This document shows, in pieces, positions 32,514 through 40,869 of a stretch of 64,000 nt of DNA. Location of the stretch: NCBI GenBank assembly GCA_900314655.1, contig OMWC01000002.1, forward strand, positions 124,001-188,000, read 5' to 3'. The notes beneath the pieces are model-generated. The model did no database searches. It was not told the origin of the DNA and worked only from the letters and a program-made list of their open reading frames with translations. This DNA is from an uncultured Prevotellaceae bacterium (GTDB lineage: Bacteria; Bacteroidota; Bacteroidia; Bacteroidales; Bacteroidaceae). The stretch's first letter is position 1, and each line of letters opens with the position of its first letter. A program made the translations under genes and the position numbers.

Positions 32514-33314
32514 ATGAGGAATTTATTATTCATAGCATTGGCCGTTCTCTTCACCGCATCGTGCGGCAGCAAAGAGGAAAAGACGGTGACAAAGGCCGAA
32601 GGCCTGGATTTCGACAGCATCTGCGTGGACACTGTGGTGCCTCTTATTCAGGAGGAAGGTGCCCCCACGGCTCATATTCATCTCTCTCTGATGTATGCCA
32701 AAGGTGACAAAGGTGCAGCCCTCAACCAGAGTATCCGTAAAGGAGGGTTCATGACGCCCGACTACATGGGTATACTCAGCGACCGCCTGACAATGAAGCA
32801 AGCCGTTGACTCCTTCATCATCAGCTATGCGAACGATTATAAGCGCGACTATGCCCCGCTCTTCCGCGGCGACCGTGAACACAGTGATTCGTATAACCTG
32901 AACTATGATTGCCGCACCTATGTGCAGAACCATCGCGACGGCATCATCTGCTATATCGCCCGAAGCACCATGTACGGAGGTGGAGAGCATAGCGTGACCA
33001 GTACCGTAGCAAAGAACCTTGAAGTAAAGACCGGAAAGGTGGTCACAGCCGCAGATGTGTTCACCGAAGGCTATGAACAGCCGCTGGCCGACCTGATTGT
33101 AGGGAAACTCTGCAAACAGCAAGGCGTGAAGACGCTGAAAGCACTTCAGGAGAAAGGCTTCTTTGTTGACATTGAGCCCTATGCTTCCGACAACTTCATC
33201 CTTGGTGACGGCGAGATTACCTTCATCTATGTTGACTCTGAGATTTCACCCCATGAGGCTGGTGAACTGCGCATAACGCTGAACGATGATGAACTTGAAA
33301 GTCTATACAAATGA
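32514..33314 (+). CDS. RsiV/DUF3298-type lipoprotein
   Basis: This 266-residue envelope lipoprotein starts MRNLLFIALAVLFTASCGSKEE, with the lipobox TASC (cysteine at residue 17). The body matches the DUF4163/DUF3298 (RsiV-like) layout: FDSICVDTVVPLI near residue 32, YNLNYDCRTYVQNHRDGIICYIARSTMYGGGEHSVTSTVAKNLEVKTGKVVTAADVF near residue 138, and a C-terminal FILGDGEITFIYVDSEISPHEAGELRITL. Such domains occur in anti-sigma factors and in stand-alone envelope proteins; no sigma factor is adjacent, so a regulatory role is not supported. The stop overlaps the rsmG start by 4 bp. Confidence 0.85.
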   Translation: MRNLLFIALAVLFTASCGSKEEKTVTKAEGLDFDSICVDTVVPLIQEEGAPTAHIHLSLMYAKGDKGAALNQSIRKGGFMTPDYMGILSDRLTMKQAVDSFIISYANDYKRDYAPLFRGDREHSDSYNLNYDCRTYVQNHRDGIICYIARSTMYGGGEHSVTSTVAKNLEVKTGKVVTAADVFTEGYEQPLADLIVGKLCKQQGVKTLKALQEKGFFVDIEPYASDNFILGDGEITFIYVDSEISPHEAGELRITLNDDELESLYK

Positions 33315-33937
33315 ATATTGAACTGATCCTGAAATATTTCCCCGAAATCAGCGAGGAACAACGCCGCCAGTTTGAGATGCTCTACGACCTGTATGCAGAC
33401 TGGAACGCGAAGATCAACGTCATCTCGCGCAAAGACATCGGGAATCTCTACGAACACCACGTGCTCCATTCGCTGGCTATAGCCAAGGCGCTGCACTTCA
33501 GGGATGGCTCCAAGATTCTCGACTTCGGCACGGGTGGCGGTTTCCCCGGCATCCCATTGGCCATTATGTTTCCAGCCTGCCGCTTCAAACTCATCGACGG
33601 CACGGGCAAGAAGATTCTCGTGGCAAAGGAGATATCGAAAGCCATCGGACTGAAGAACTGCTTCCCGGAGCACCTGCGCGGCGAGGATGAAAAAGACAAA
33701 TACGACTTCGTGGTATCAAGGGCCGTCATGCAACTGCCCGACCTGATGAAGATCGTGAAGAAGAACGTTAGCAACCGCCAGCAAAATGCCATGGCCAACG
33801 GTGTGATGGCCCTGAAAGGTGGTGACGTGCAGGCCGAGACTTATCCATTCAGGAAAATCGTGGAGGTGCTTGACATCCATAACTGGTTCGAGGAAGAATG
33901 GTTCAAGGAGAAGCACCTGATATATGTCCCCTGCTAA
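33311..33937 (+). CDS. rsmG: 16S rRNA (guanine-N7) methyltransferase RsmG
   Basis: RsmG methylates 16S rRNA at G527. The 208-residue protein has YADWNAKINVISRKDIGNLYEHHVLHSL (about residues 28-55), the SAM site LDFGTGGGFPGIPLAI (about residues 74-89), and FVVSRAVMQLPDL near residue 135. It is the second gene of the operon, coupled by an ATGA overlap to the lipoprotein gene. Confidence 0.95.
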   Translation: MNIELILKYFPEISEEQRRQFEMLYDLYADWNAKINVISRKDIGNLYEHHVLHSLAIAKALHFRDGSKILDFGTGGGFPGIPLAIMFPACRFKLIDGTGKKILVAKEISKAIGLKNCFPEHLRGEDEKDKYDFVVSRAVMQLPDLMKIVKKNVSNRQQNAMANGVMALKGGDVQAETYPFRKIVEVLDIHNWFEEEWFKEKHLIYVPC

Positions 33938-33962
33938 AAACTTCATTAATTCAAGACATAAA

Positions 33963-34610
33963 ATGCTGAAGATTCAAAGGTTTGTCTGCAACATGTTCGG
34001 TGAGAACACTTATGTGGTAAGCGACGAGACGAAAGAATGCCTCTTCGTTGACTGTGGTGCTTTCTATCCAGAAGAACGCGCGGCCATCCGCCGTTACGTG
34101 CAGGAAGAACAATTGAAGCCCGTTTCGCTGATTTGCACCCACGGACACCTTGACCATGTACTCGGCAACAGTTTCCTCTATGATGAATACGGACTGAAGG
34201 CACAGGTACATGCTGACGACGAATATCTGATAAGCAACATCCCAGAGCAAGCTCGCTCCATGGTGGGAATGAATTATCAGGAGCGCTTAGCACCCGTCGG
34301 CGCATACATCCATGCCATGGACAAGATCCGTTTCGGAAATCATCAGCTGGAGATTATCCACACGCCCGGTCATACACCCGGCGGCGTGGTCTATTATTGT
34401 GAAGAAGAAAAAGTGGCCTTCACGGGCGACACCTTATTTAATATGTCGGTAGGAAGGACAGATTTCCCTGGTGGGTCCTGGGCTCAGTTGATGCAGAGCA
34501 TGAAACTGCTCGTGAGCAAGCTACCCAAAGACACCACCCTATTGACCGGACACGGCAACCAGACCACAATGGACTATGAATGCCAGTGGAATCCGTACTT
34601 AAAGAATTAG
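33963..34610 (+). CDS. Metallo-beta-lactamase-fold hydrolase (glyoxalase II-like)
   Basis: This 215-residue hydrolase starts MLKIQRFVCNMFGENTYVVSD. It has the metal motif THGHLDHVLG (HxHxDH), IIHTPGHTPGGVVYY, FTGDTLFNMSVGRTDFPGG and a final LTGHGNQTT. These are the marks of the GloB-like MBL family that hydrolyses thioesters, although the short length lacks the glyoxalase II substrate domain. The frame is open to 33924, overlapping rsmG; the start at 33963 fits the family better. Confidence 0.9.
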   Translation: MLKIQRFVCNMFGENTYVVSDETKECLFVDCGAFYPEERAAIRRYVQEEQLKPVSLICTHGHLDHVLGNSFLYDEYGLKAQVHADDEYLISNIPEQARSMVGMNYQERLAPVGAYIHAMDKIRFGNHQLEIIHTPGHTPGGVVYYCEEEKVAFTGDTLFNMSVGRTDFPGGSWAQLMQSMKLLVSKLPKDTTLLTGHGNQTTMDYECQWNPYLKN

Positions 34611-34613
34611 GAA

Positions 34614-35177
34614 TTGAATAGCGAAAAGATCATATTAGGGATTGACCCGGGCACCAACGTGATGGGCTACGGTCTGCTGAAGGTGACCGGTAACAAGGCG
34701 CAAATGATGGCCATGGGTGTCATCGATATGCGTAAGCAAAGCGATCCCTACCTGAGACTCGGATATATCTTTGAACGGGTGACTGGACTCATTGCGGAGT
34801 TTCTGCCAGACGAAATGGCAATTGAGGCACCGTTTTTCGGAAAGAACGTTCAGTCGATGCTCAAACTCGGACGTGCCCAAGGCGTGGCCATCGCAGCTGC
34901 CATTCATCGTGACATCCCTATCCACGAATATGCACCGCTGAAGATCAAGATGGCCATCACCGGAAACGGAGCAGCCTCGAAGGAACAGGTGGCCGGGATG
35001 CTCAAACGACTCCTGATGCTCAAGGAGGATGACATGCCGCAGTTTATGGATGCTACGGATGCGCTCGGAGCTGCCTATTGTCATTTCCTGCAGGCTTCAA
35101 GGCCCGAAAGCACGGCACGCCACTACAGTTCGTGGAAGGATTTCGCGCAAAAGAACGAGAAAAGAATTAAGAGATAG
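34614..35177 (+). CDS. ruvC: Holliday junction endonuclease RuvC
   Basis: RuvC resolves Holliday junctions with RuvAB. The 187-residue protein shows the catalytic carboxylates: D11 in GIDPGTN, the Glu in [10 protein letters not shown] near residue 69, and the Asp pair in [12 protein letters not shown] near residue 141. The start must be a TTG codon at 34614. No ATG precedes GIDPGTN in frame, and the first internal ATG would delete the first catalytic aspartate. It starts 3 bp after the MBL gene and ends 1 bp before the ABC gene. Confidence 0.95.
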   Translation: MNSEKIILGIDPGTNVMGYGLLKVTGNKAQMMAMGVIDMRKQSDPYLRLGYIFERVTGLIAEFLPDEMAIEAPFFGKNVQSMLKLGRAQGVAIAAAIHRDIPIHEYAPLKIKMAITGNGAASKEQVAGMLKRLLMLKEDDMPQFMDATDALGAAYCHFLQASRPESTARHYSSWKDFAQKNEKRIKR

Positions 35178-35178
35178 T

Positions 35179-36660
35179 ATGCAGAAGATTATCAACATAG
35201 AACAAGGAGTTACGCGTATGCCGGCCTGGCGGTTGGCAAAGCCCGTTGATTTCTGTCTTTGCGACGGTGAGCACATTGCCGTTGTGGGACCGAACGGCGG
35301 CGGTAAATCTATGTTGATTGACATCATCACAGGAGCACACCCCCTGCTGATGCATGCTCCGGAATACGATTTCACCCCCTCAACAAAGGAATTTGTGAGC
35401 GACAATATCCAATACATCACGTTCCGGGACTCTTATGGAACCCAGCAATCTGGCTACTATCTGCAGCAACGATGGAACCAGACCGAAATCGACAAGGAGA
35501 CTCCTACCGTAGGACAGTTGCTCGAAGAGGCTTATCTGCAAGCCGGTGAAGACACTCCAGAGCGCCGCCAATTGCAGCAACACCTCTATGAGCTCTTTCA
35601 TCTCGGTCATTTGATGGATAAGTATGTTATCCTGATGTCGAGCGGTGAAACCCGTAAATACCAGCTGACACGTACCTTGTTAAAACACCCGCGCGTACTG
35701 ATCATGGACAACCCTTTCATCGGACTTGACTCCGAGACGCGCGACCAGCTGAAGCAACTCCTGACCGTTCTATCACGTGAACAAGCCCTACAGATGATCC
35801 TGGTGCTCTCAAAAACTGACGACATACCAGACTTTATTACCCATGTAGTGGATATTCAGGATATGACTGTCGGCCCCAAGCAGACCATCCATGAATACTA
35901 TGCTCATCGGAAACCCTACCCTGCACGTGTACTCGCGGAAGAAAAGGAAAGGGCAATTCTCGATCTTCCCTATAACGACAAGGAATACAACACGGACGAG
36001 GTTGTGAAGATGAACGCCGTAAGCATACGCTACGGAGAGCGCACAATCCTCGACCAACTCGACTGGACCGTAAGAAACGGTGAGCGCTGGGCGTTGAGCG
36101 GACAAAACGGCTCGGGCAAATCCACCCTGCTGTCATTGGTTTGCGCTGACAATCCGCAGAGTTATGCCTGCGATATAGAACTGTTCGGCATACCGAGAGG
36201 TTCAGGCGAAACAATCTGGGATATCAAGAAGCACATCGGCTATGTGTCACCAGAGATGCATCGTGCCTATCTTCGCGACCTGCCTGCCATTCGTATCGTT
36301 GCCAGTGGATTGAAGGACAGCGTAGGACTATACGTGAAACCAACGGAAGACGAATACGATATCTGTCGCTTCTGGATGGACATGTTCGGACTGAAAGGAC
36401 TGGAAGAACGCACCTTCATGAAACTCTCCAGCGGTGAACAGCGGCTGGTACTGCTTGCGCGCGCATTCGTGAAAGATCCCGAACTGCTCATTCTCGACGA
36501 GCCCCTCCACGGACTCGACAACCGAAACCGCCGACTGGTGAAGGACATCATCGAAACCTTCTGCCAGCGTCGCAATAAGACCATGATCATGGTAACCCAT
36601 TACGAAGAAGAATTACCCGAATGTATAACTCATAAAATATTCTTAAAACGACACGTATGA
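35179..36660 (+). CDS. Tandem ATP-binding cassette protein (ModF-like)
   Basis: This 493-residue cytoplasmic protein has two ABC domains. The first has Walker A GPNGGGKSM (37-45) and signature MSSGETRK near residue 153. The second has Walker A GQNGSGKSTLL near residue 308, signature LSSGEQRL near residue 418 and LLILDEPLHGLD near residue 436. No membrane segment is present and no permease is adjacent. That fits the ModF/PhrA-type twin-ABC proteins, whose function is not well defined, rather than a transporter subunit. The start at MQKIINIEQGVTRMPAWRL is chosen because the open frame upstream overlaps ruvC. Confidence 0.9.
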   Translation: MQKIINIEQGVTRMPAWRLAKPVDFCLCDGEHIAVVGPNGGGKSMLIDIITGAHPLLMHAPEYDFTPSTKEFVSDNIQYITFRDSYGTQQSGYYLQQRWNQTEIDKETPTVGQLLEEAYLQAGEDTPERRQLQQHLYELFHLGHLMDKYVILMSSGETRKYQLTRTLLKHPRVLIMDNPFIGLDSETRDQLKQLLTVLSREQALQMILVLSKTDDIPDFITHVVDIQDMTVGPKQTIHEYYAHRKPYPARVLAEEKERAILDLPYNDKEYNTDEVVKMNAVSIRYGERTILDQLDWTVRNGERWALSGQNGSGKSTLLSLVCADNPQSYACDIELFGIPRGSGETIWDIKKHIGYVSPEMHRAYLRDLPAIRIVASGLKDSVGLYVKPTEDEYDICRFWMDMFGLKGLEERTFMKLSSGEQRLVLLARAFVKDPELLILDEPLHGLDNRNRRLVKDIIETFCQRRNKTMIMVTHYEEELPECITHKIFLKRHV

Positions 36661-37166
36661 TGAAGAAGTTAATTTTCATGTTCGTGCTCTGTAGCTCGTT
36701 CGCCATGAACAGCCAGGCACAGGAAGTTTGGAAGGAAGTGAGAAGGCTCGCAAAGGCAGTGGCCGACAATCCCGACAAAGACTTGCAGTCACGCAAGATT
36801 GCCACCTTCAAAGTGGATGCGCTTGACTATATGAAGCAGCGCTACTATGAGGCTATGCTCGACAGCAGCGTGACCGCCTACAACTACAAGCTTGACCATC
36901 AGGCTTATGCTCTCTATGACTTTGTGAACCAATTCGTTGATCAGCTGTCCAAGCAGGAGAAGAAGAAGGACAAGCAGGCGGTGATTGACACCTTCAAGCG
37001 CACAAGCCTCGAAAACTGCAAGTTCTTCGACCTCGACAAAGAACTTGTGGAAGCTTACATCCTGCGACCTGGTGACTATCTGACGCAGTTCTCTCTCGAC
37101 ACCGATTGGGAGAAAGCCAATGAGGAAATCAAGATCAAGATCAGACTGAAAGCTTTCGACAAATAA
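36657..37166 (+). CDS. Exported hypothetical protein
   Basis: I do not recognise a named family. The 169-residue protein has a signal peptide (MMKKLIFMFVLCSSFAMNSQAQ), then a helical body with VRRLAKAVADNPDKDLQSRKIATFKVDALDYMKQRYYEAM and a Lys-rich stretch (KQEKKKDKQAVI). It is probably periplasmic. It is the last gene of the 32.5-37.2 kb operon, its ATG overlapping the ABC gene stop (ATGA). Confidence 0.82.
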   Translation: MMKKLIFMFVLCSSFAMNSQAQEVWKEVRRLAKAVADNPDKDLQSRKIATFKVDALDYMKQRYYEAMLDSSVTAYNYKLDHQAYALYDFVNQFVDQLSKQEKKKDKQAVIDTFKRTSLENCKFFDLDKELVEAYILRPGDYLTQFSLDTDWEKANEEIKIKIRLKAFDK

Positions 37167-37170
37167 AAAA

Positions 37171-37192
37171 GCGTGAAGTTCAACCTTCACGC
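37171..37192 (-). terminator. Terminator of the yhcH-glgB-DUF6057 operon
   Basis: GCGTGAAG (37171-37178) pairs with CTTCACGC (37185-37192). On the minus strand a T run (TTTTTTATTTG) follows, so it terminates the leftward operon. The TGA stop of that operon's last gene (37180-37182) lies in the loop. Confidence 0.85.
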
Positions 37193-38262
37193 CTGAAATA
37201 ATAACACCAGTAGGTGTTACCATAGGTATCCCTGACCGCAGACTCACGTTGAGTGCGATCAGGGATTTTCTTCAGCAGTTTCTTCATATCCTCATAGTCT
37301 GCATCGAGCACGGCATCATGATAGGTCAGCACCCGATGCTGACGCAGATGGGTATAAAGCACCAAAGCCTCACGATAATGGCGTGGAATAGCCGTGGAGT
37401 CAGTGTCATAATATTGACCGACGGTTTTGGCAAAACCATCCAAATCACGGTCAAGCAAATACCCCATCAACTGATAGTCGGCACGTCCTTTCTTCTGAGA
37501 GAAAGCCTTGATAATCTTAGGATTCATCATCAGCGTCTTCGTGGATTGGCCATCGGGCAATAACAAGGCTGATTTACCATCAGATACCGGATACTTGAAG
37601 AATTCTTCTCCGGCCTTACCAGCCCTGGCCAATGCATAGAAACGGAGCATCGTCAGGCTGCTGTCGTTCTCCAATGACTTGCGGCCCACTTCCAACGCCT
37701 TCTCATACTTCGCCTTGACTACCATGTTCTCAATTCGCAGACGATGATGAAGCACCTCATTACTATTGCTGCACGTAATCATAAAGACCAGCATTGCAGC
37801 CATTGAGAGCAGATTGATCCACATGATACGCGAGAAAATTCCCGGATTATCCTTGCCTGGCTCGTAGGTTTCAAACTGTTTGCAAACCCACGCCAATGCA
37901 ACCCACGCAACAAGAAGCAGCGGTGCCAACCAAATCCAGAAGTGTGATACATAGCCGCAGGCTCTCACGTCGGTCAGAACGGTCAGCCCAAGCACCGACG
38001 GGAAATAGGTCAGTGCATGCCCGCGCTTACGAAGGCCCGTGATACGAAACACGGCATACTGCAGAAGCACTGCCAGCGTGGTAATGATAAAGGCTCCTAT
38101 CGTACGTTCATAATGAGTCTTACCCTGCGACAGCGTATGCTGCAGGTATGCAAGCGATTCTGCCTGATAGAGATAGATATAGCAGAACGTAAAGACCAGA
38201 AAGACAATAGCACACATCACGATGATCGTGATGGTGCTATTGCAGCTTTGATTATCTTTCAA
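37180..38262 (-). CDS. Multispanning membrane protein, DUF6057-like
   Basis: This 360-residue protein has about four to five membrane helices in the first half (TITIIVMCAIVFLVFTFCYIYLY, GAFIITTLAVLLQYAVF, FWIWLAPLLLVAWVALAW, IMWINLLSMAAMLVFMI). A soluble C-terminal part follows with helical repeats (LRIENMVVKAKYEKALEVGRKSLENDS, HYREALVLYTHLRQH) resembling TPR-like hairpins. This arrangement recalls DUF6057, a Bacteroidetes family of unknown role; I am only moderately sure of the name. It overlaps glgB by 4 bp. Confidence 0.75.
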   Translation of the reverse strand: MKDNQSCNSTITIIVMCAIVFLVFTFCYIYLYQAESLAYLQHTLSQGKTHYERTIGAFIITTLAVLLQYAVFRITGLRKRGHALTYFPSVLGLTVLTDVRACGYVSHFWIWLAPLLLVAWVALAWVCKQFETYEPGKDNPGIFSRIMWINLLSMAAMLVFMITCSNSNEVLHHRLRIENMVVKAKYEKALEVGRKSLENDSSLTMLRFYALARAGKAGEEFFKYPVSDGKSALLLPDGQSTKTLMMNPKIIKAFSQKKGRADYQLMGYLLDRDLDGFAKTVGQYYDTDSTAIPRHYREALVLYTHLRQHRVLTYHDAVLDADYEDMKKLLKKIPDRTQRESAVRDTYGNTYWCYYFRREG

Positions 38263-40352
38263 TTCTTTTTCAATACTACAGCACTACGTGCCGGAATGTA
38301 CAACTTTAGCCACTCCTTGTGGTCTTGCACATAGAGCGGATCGAAATTCGTGAGATGCGTCATCGTGTCGTCGGCAAAGCCATTACCGCCAAAGTCTTTG
38401 GAATCAGTATTCAACACCACATCATAACTGCCCGTAGGTACCAGGAAGCCATAGTCAGTGAATGACTGCGTGGGTGAGAAATTGAACACGAAGACAAGGT
38501 CGCCACGCATGAAGGCCAGGATCTGGTCGCTATCGTTGTGCCAGATTTCCTGAACGGGAGTCTTCTGGAAGTTCTTCTGACTCTTGATCACCTTCAGCAT
38601 CTCGCGGTCAAAGTCACCCAGCCAGTGATAGCAGAGATCCTTGTTGTCAACGAGATTCCACTGACGACGGGCATACTTGTAGCTCCAGCCGTTGCCCTCG
38701 CGTGGGAAGTCAATCCATTCAGGATGTCCGAACTCATTGCCCATGAAGTTCAGGTAGCCGCCGTTGATAGCTGCAGCCGTCACCAGGCGAATCATCTTAT
38801 GCAAGGCAATACCGCGCTCGGCCACGCCGTTGACGTCCTTCTTGGCGAAATGCCAGTACATGTCAGCATCGATGAGGCGGAAGATGATGGTCTTGTCGCC
38901 CACCAGTGCCTGGTCGTGACTCTCACAGTAGGAAATGGTCTTCTCGTCGGGACGACGGTTCTTCACCTCCCAGAAAATGCTGCTGGGTTTCCAGTTCTCG
39001 TCGGGCTGTTCCTTGATAGTCTTGATCCAATAGTCGGGTATGTTCATGGCCATGCGGTAGTCGAAGCCGAAACCACCGTCCTCAAACTTGGCAGCAAGTC
39101 CAGGCATACCGGAAACTTCCTCTGCGATGGTGATGGCATTGGGATTCTCCTCATGGATGAGTTTGTTGGCCAGCGTAAGATAGCAAATGGCATTGTCGTC
39201 CTCATGTCCGTTGAAGTAGTCACCATAGCCGCCGAAAGCTTCACCCAGTCCGTGGCTGTAGTAAAGCATGGAGGTGACGCCGTCGAAACGGAAGCCGTCG
39301 AAATGGAATTCTCCGAGCCAGTAACGACAATTGGAAAGCAAGAAGTGAACCACCTCATCCTTACCATAGTCGAAACATAGCGAATCCCAAGCCGGATGCT
39401 CATGTCGTTCGCCGGGATAGAAGAACTGGTTAGGATCTCCACAGAGGTTTCCCAGGCCTTCCACCTCGTTCTTCACGGCGTGAGAGTGCACAATGTCCAT
39501 GATAACGGCAATGCCCAGACGATGGGCCTCGTCGATAAGTGCCTTCAGTTCTTCGGGTGTTCCGAAGCGGCTGCTGGGAGCAAAGAAACTCGACACATGG
39601 TAGCCGAAGGAACCATAATAAGGATGCTCTTGGATAGCCATAATCTGAATGGCATTATAACCGTCCTTTGCAATGCGCGGCAGCACATTGTCCTTGAACT
39701 CTGTATATGTCCCTACTTTCTCTGCATCCTGACTCATGCCGATGTGGCACTCGTAGATGAGCAGCGGATTCTTCTTGGGCTTGAAGCCAGTTTTTTTCCA
39801 CACATAGGGCACAGCAGGATTCCACACCTGGGCAGAGAAGATTTTTGTATCGTCATCCTGCACCACGCGACGACACCAGGCAGGTATCCTCTCGCCTTCG
39901 CCTCCATTCCATTTCACCTTCATCTTATAGAGTTGCCCATGCTTGAGGTCTTTGTCGCGCAAGCGCAACTCCCAGTTGCCAGTGCCTTCAATGCGCTTGC
40001 AACGGTAGTGCTCATCTTCCTGCCAGTTGTTGAAATCGCCAATGAGATAGATATCGGTCGCATTGGGAGCCCATTCACGGAACACCCATCCACGGCTCAA
40101 CTTATGAAGTCCGAAATAGAAGTGACCGGAAGCAAAGTCCGTAAGTTTCTGCTTGCCGTTCTTCGTCAGCTGGTTCAGTTTCCACAAAGCATGGTCATGA
40201 CGTCCGCGGATGGCATCCTCGAAAGGTTCCAGCCACGAGTCGTTCTTCACAAGCCCGATGTGCTGCGGCTGTTTGGGGGCAGCCTTCTTGGCCGTTGTTT
40301 TCTTGGCAGCGGGTTTCTTGGCCGCTGCTGCCGGTTTCTTTGTTGTAGCCAT
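38259..40352 (-). CDS. glgB: 1,4-alpha-glucan branching enzyme with a Lys/Ala-rich N-terminal tail
   Basis: GlgB forms alpha-1,6 branches in glycogen. The 697-residue enzyme has a CBM48-like N-terminal domain (FREWAPNATDIYLIGDFNNWQED, about residue 90) and a GH13 core with HSHAVKN, nucleophile FRFDGVTSMLY near residue 355, acid/base TIAEEVSG near residue 413 and SHDQALVGDKT near residue 485. Its first 30 residues are unusual: 9 Lys and 10 Ala with Pro and Thr (KKPAAKKTTAKKAAPK), like a histone H1 tail, ahead of the normal enzyme start. It sits between yhcH and the DUF6057-like gene with one-base and four-base overlaps. Confidence 0.96.
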   Translation of the reverse strand: MATTKKPAAAAKKPAAKKTTAKKAAPKQPQHIGLVKNDSWLEPFEDAIRGRHDHALWKLNQLTKNGKQKLTDFASGHFYFGLHKLSRGWVFREWAPNATDIYLIGDFNNWQEDEHYRCKRIEGTGNWELRLRDKDLKHGQLYKMKVKWNGGEGERIPAWCRRVVQDDDTKIFSAQVWNPAVPYVWKKTGFKPKKNPLLIYECHIGMSQDAEKVGTYTEFKDNVLPRIAKDGYNAIQIMAIQEHPYYGSFGYHVSSFFAPSSRFGTPEELKALIDEAHRLGIAVIMDIVHSHAVKNEVEGLGNLCGDPNQFFYPGERHEHPAWDSLCFDYGKDEVVHFLLSNCRYWLGEFHFDGFRFDGVTSMLYYSHGLGEAFGGYGDYFNGHEDDNAICYLTLANKLIHEENPNAITIAEEVSGMPGLAAKFEDGGFGFDYRMAMNIPDYWIKTIKEQPDENWKPSSIFWEVKNRRPDEKTISYCESHDQALVGDKTIIFRLIDADMYWHFAKKDVNGVAERGIALHKMIRLVTAAAINGGYLNFMGNEFGHPEWIDFPREGNGWSYKYARRQWNLVDNKDLCYHWLGDFDREMLKVIKSQKNFQKTPVQEIWHNDSDQILAFMRGDLVFVFNFSPTQSFTDYGFLVPTGSYDVVLNTDSKDFGGNGFADDTMTHLTNFDPLYVQDHKEWLKLYIPARSAVVLKKN

Positions 40353-40801
40353 TATGCCTTGATTTTAAAGATTGCTTTCTTGATGGCAGGCTCGCTGGAG
40401 ATGCAGGGTGCATGTCCGTCCTGGGGGAAGAAGATGGCCATCTCGCCGGGCTTACAGGTCACGTAGGTGGCAGCCTTTGTCTGTCCGTACTTTGTGATGT
40501 CCTTCTCATCATTATATTCGAATTCAGTCGGCAGGTCTTCCAGCGGTGTATAGCCGAAAGTCTCCTCGCCCGACAGCGGTATCTGGATGTCAATCATTCG
40601 GCGATGGGTTTCAAGGGTAGCTTCTTCTGCAGGGCGGCCCTTTGCCATCTGGATATTCACGAAAAGGTCTTTGTCCTTGATGAAGTGCTTGCCCTCTTCG
40701 AGCGAGTTAAGATCATTCGTTTTCAAGAAATCCACAATGTCCTGGAACAGTGGATTAAGACTTGCGTAGAAACACAGTTTGTCGAGTTTGTCAATTACCA
40801 T
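40352..40801 (-). CDS. YhcH/YjgK/YiaL-family protein
   Basis: This 149-residue beta-sandwich protein of the YhcH/YjgK/YiaL (DUF386) family is linked elsewhere to sialic acid or sugar-acid metabolism. Visible family marks are HRRMIDIQIPLSGEETFGY near residue 67 and the cupin-like metal-site region MAIFFPQDGHAPCI near residue 121. The stop shares a base with the glgB start (TAATG). Its role beside glycogen branching is unclear. Confidence 0.9.
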   Translation of the reverse strand: MVIDKLDKLCFYASLNPLFQDIVDFLKTNDLNSLEEGKHFIKDKDLFVNIQMAKGRPAEEATLETHRRMIDIQIPLSGEETFGYTPLEDLPTEFEYNDEKDITKYGQTKAATYVTCKPGEMAIFFPQDGHAPCISSEPAIKKAIFKIKA

Positions 40802-40869
40802 GGTTTTATTGGGTTTAGGGGGTTATAATAGTAGGAAATTATTAGCTTATAGGGGTTTAATATCCAGCA

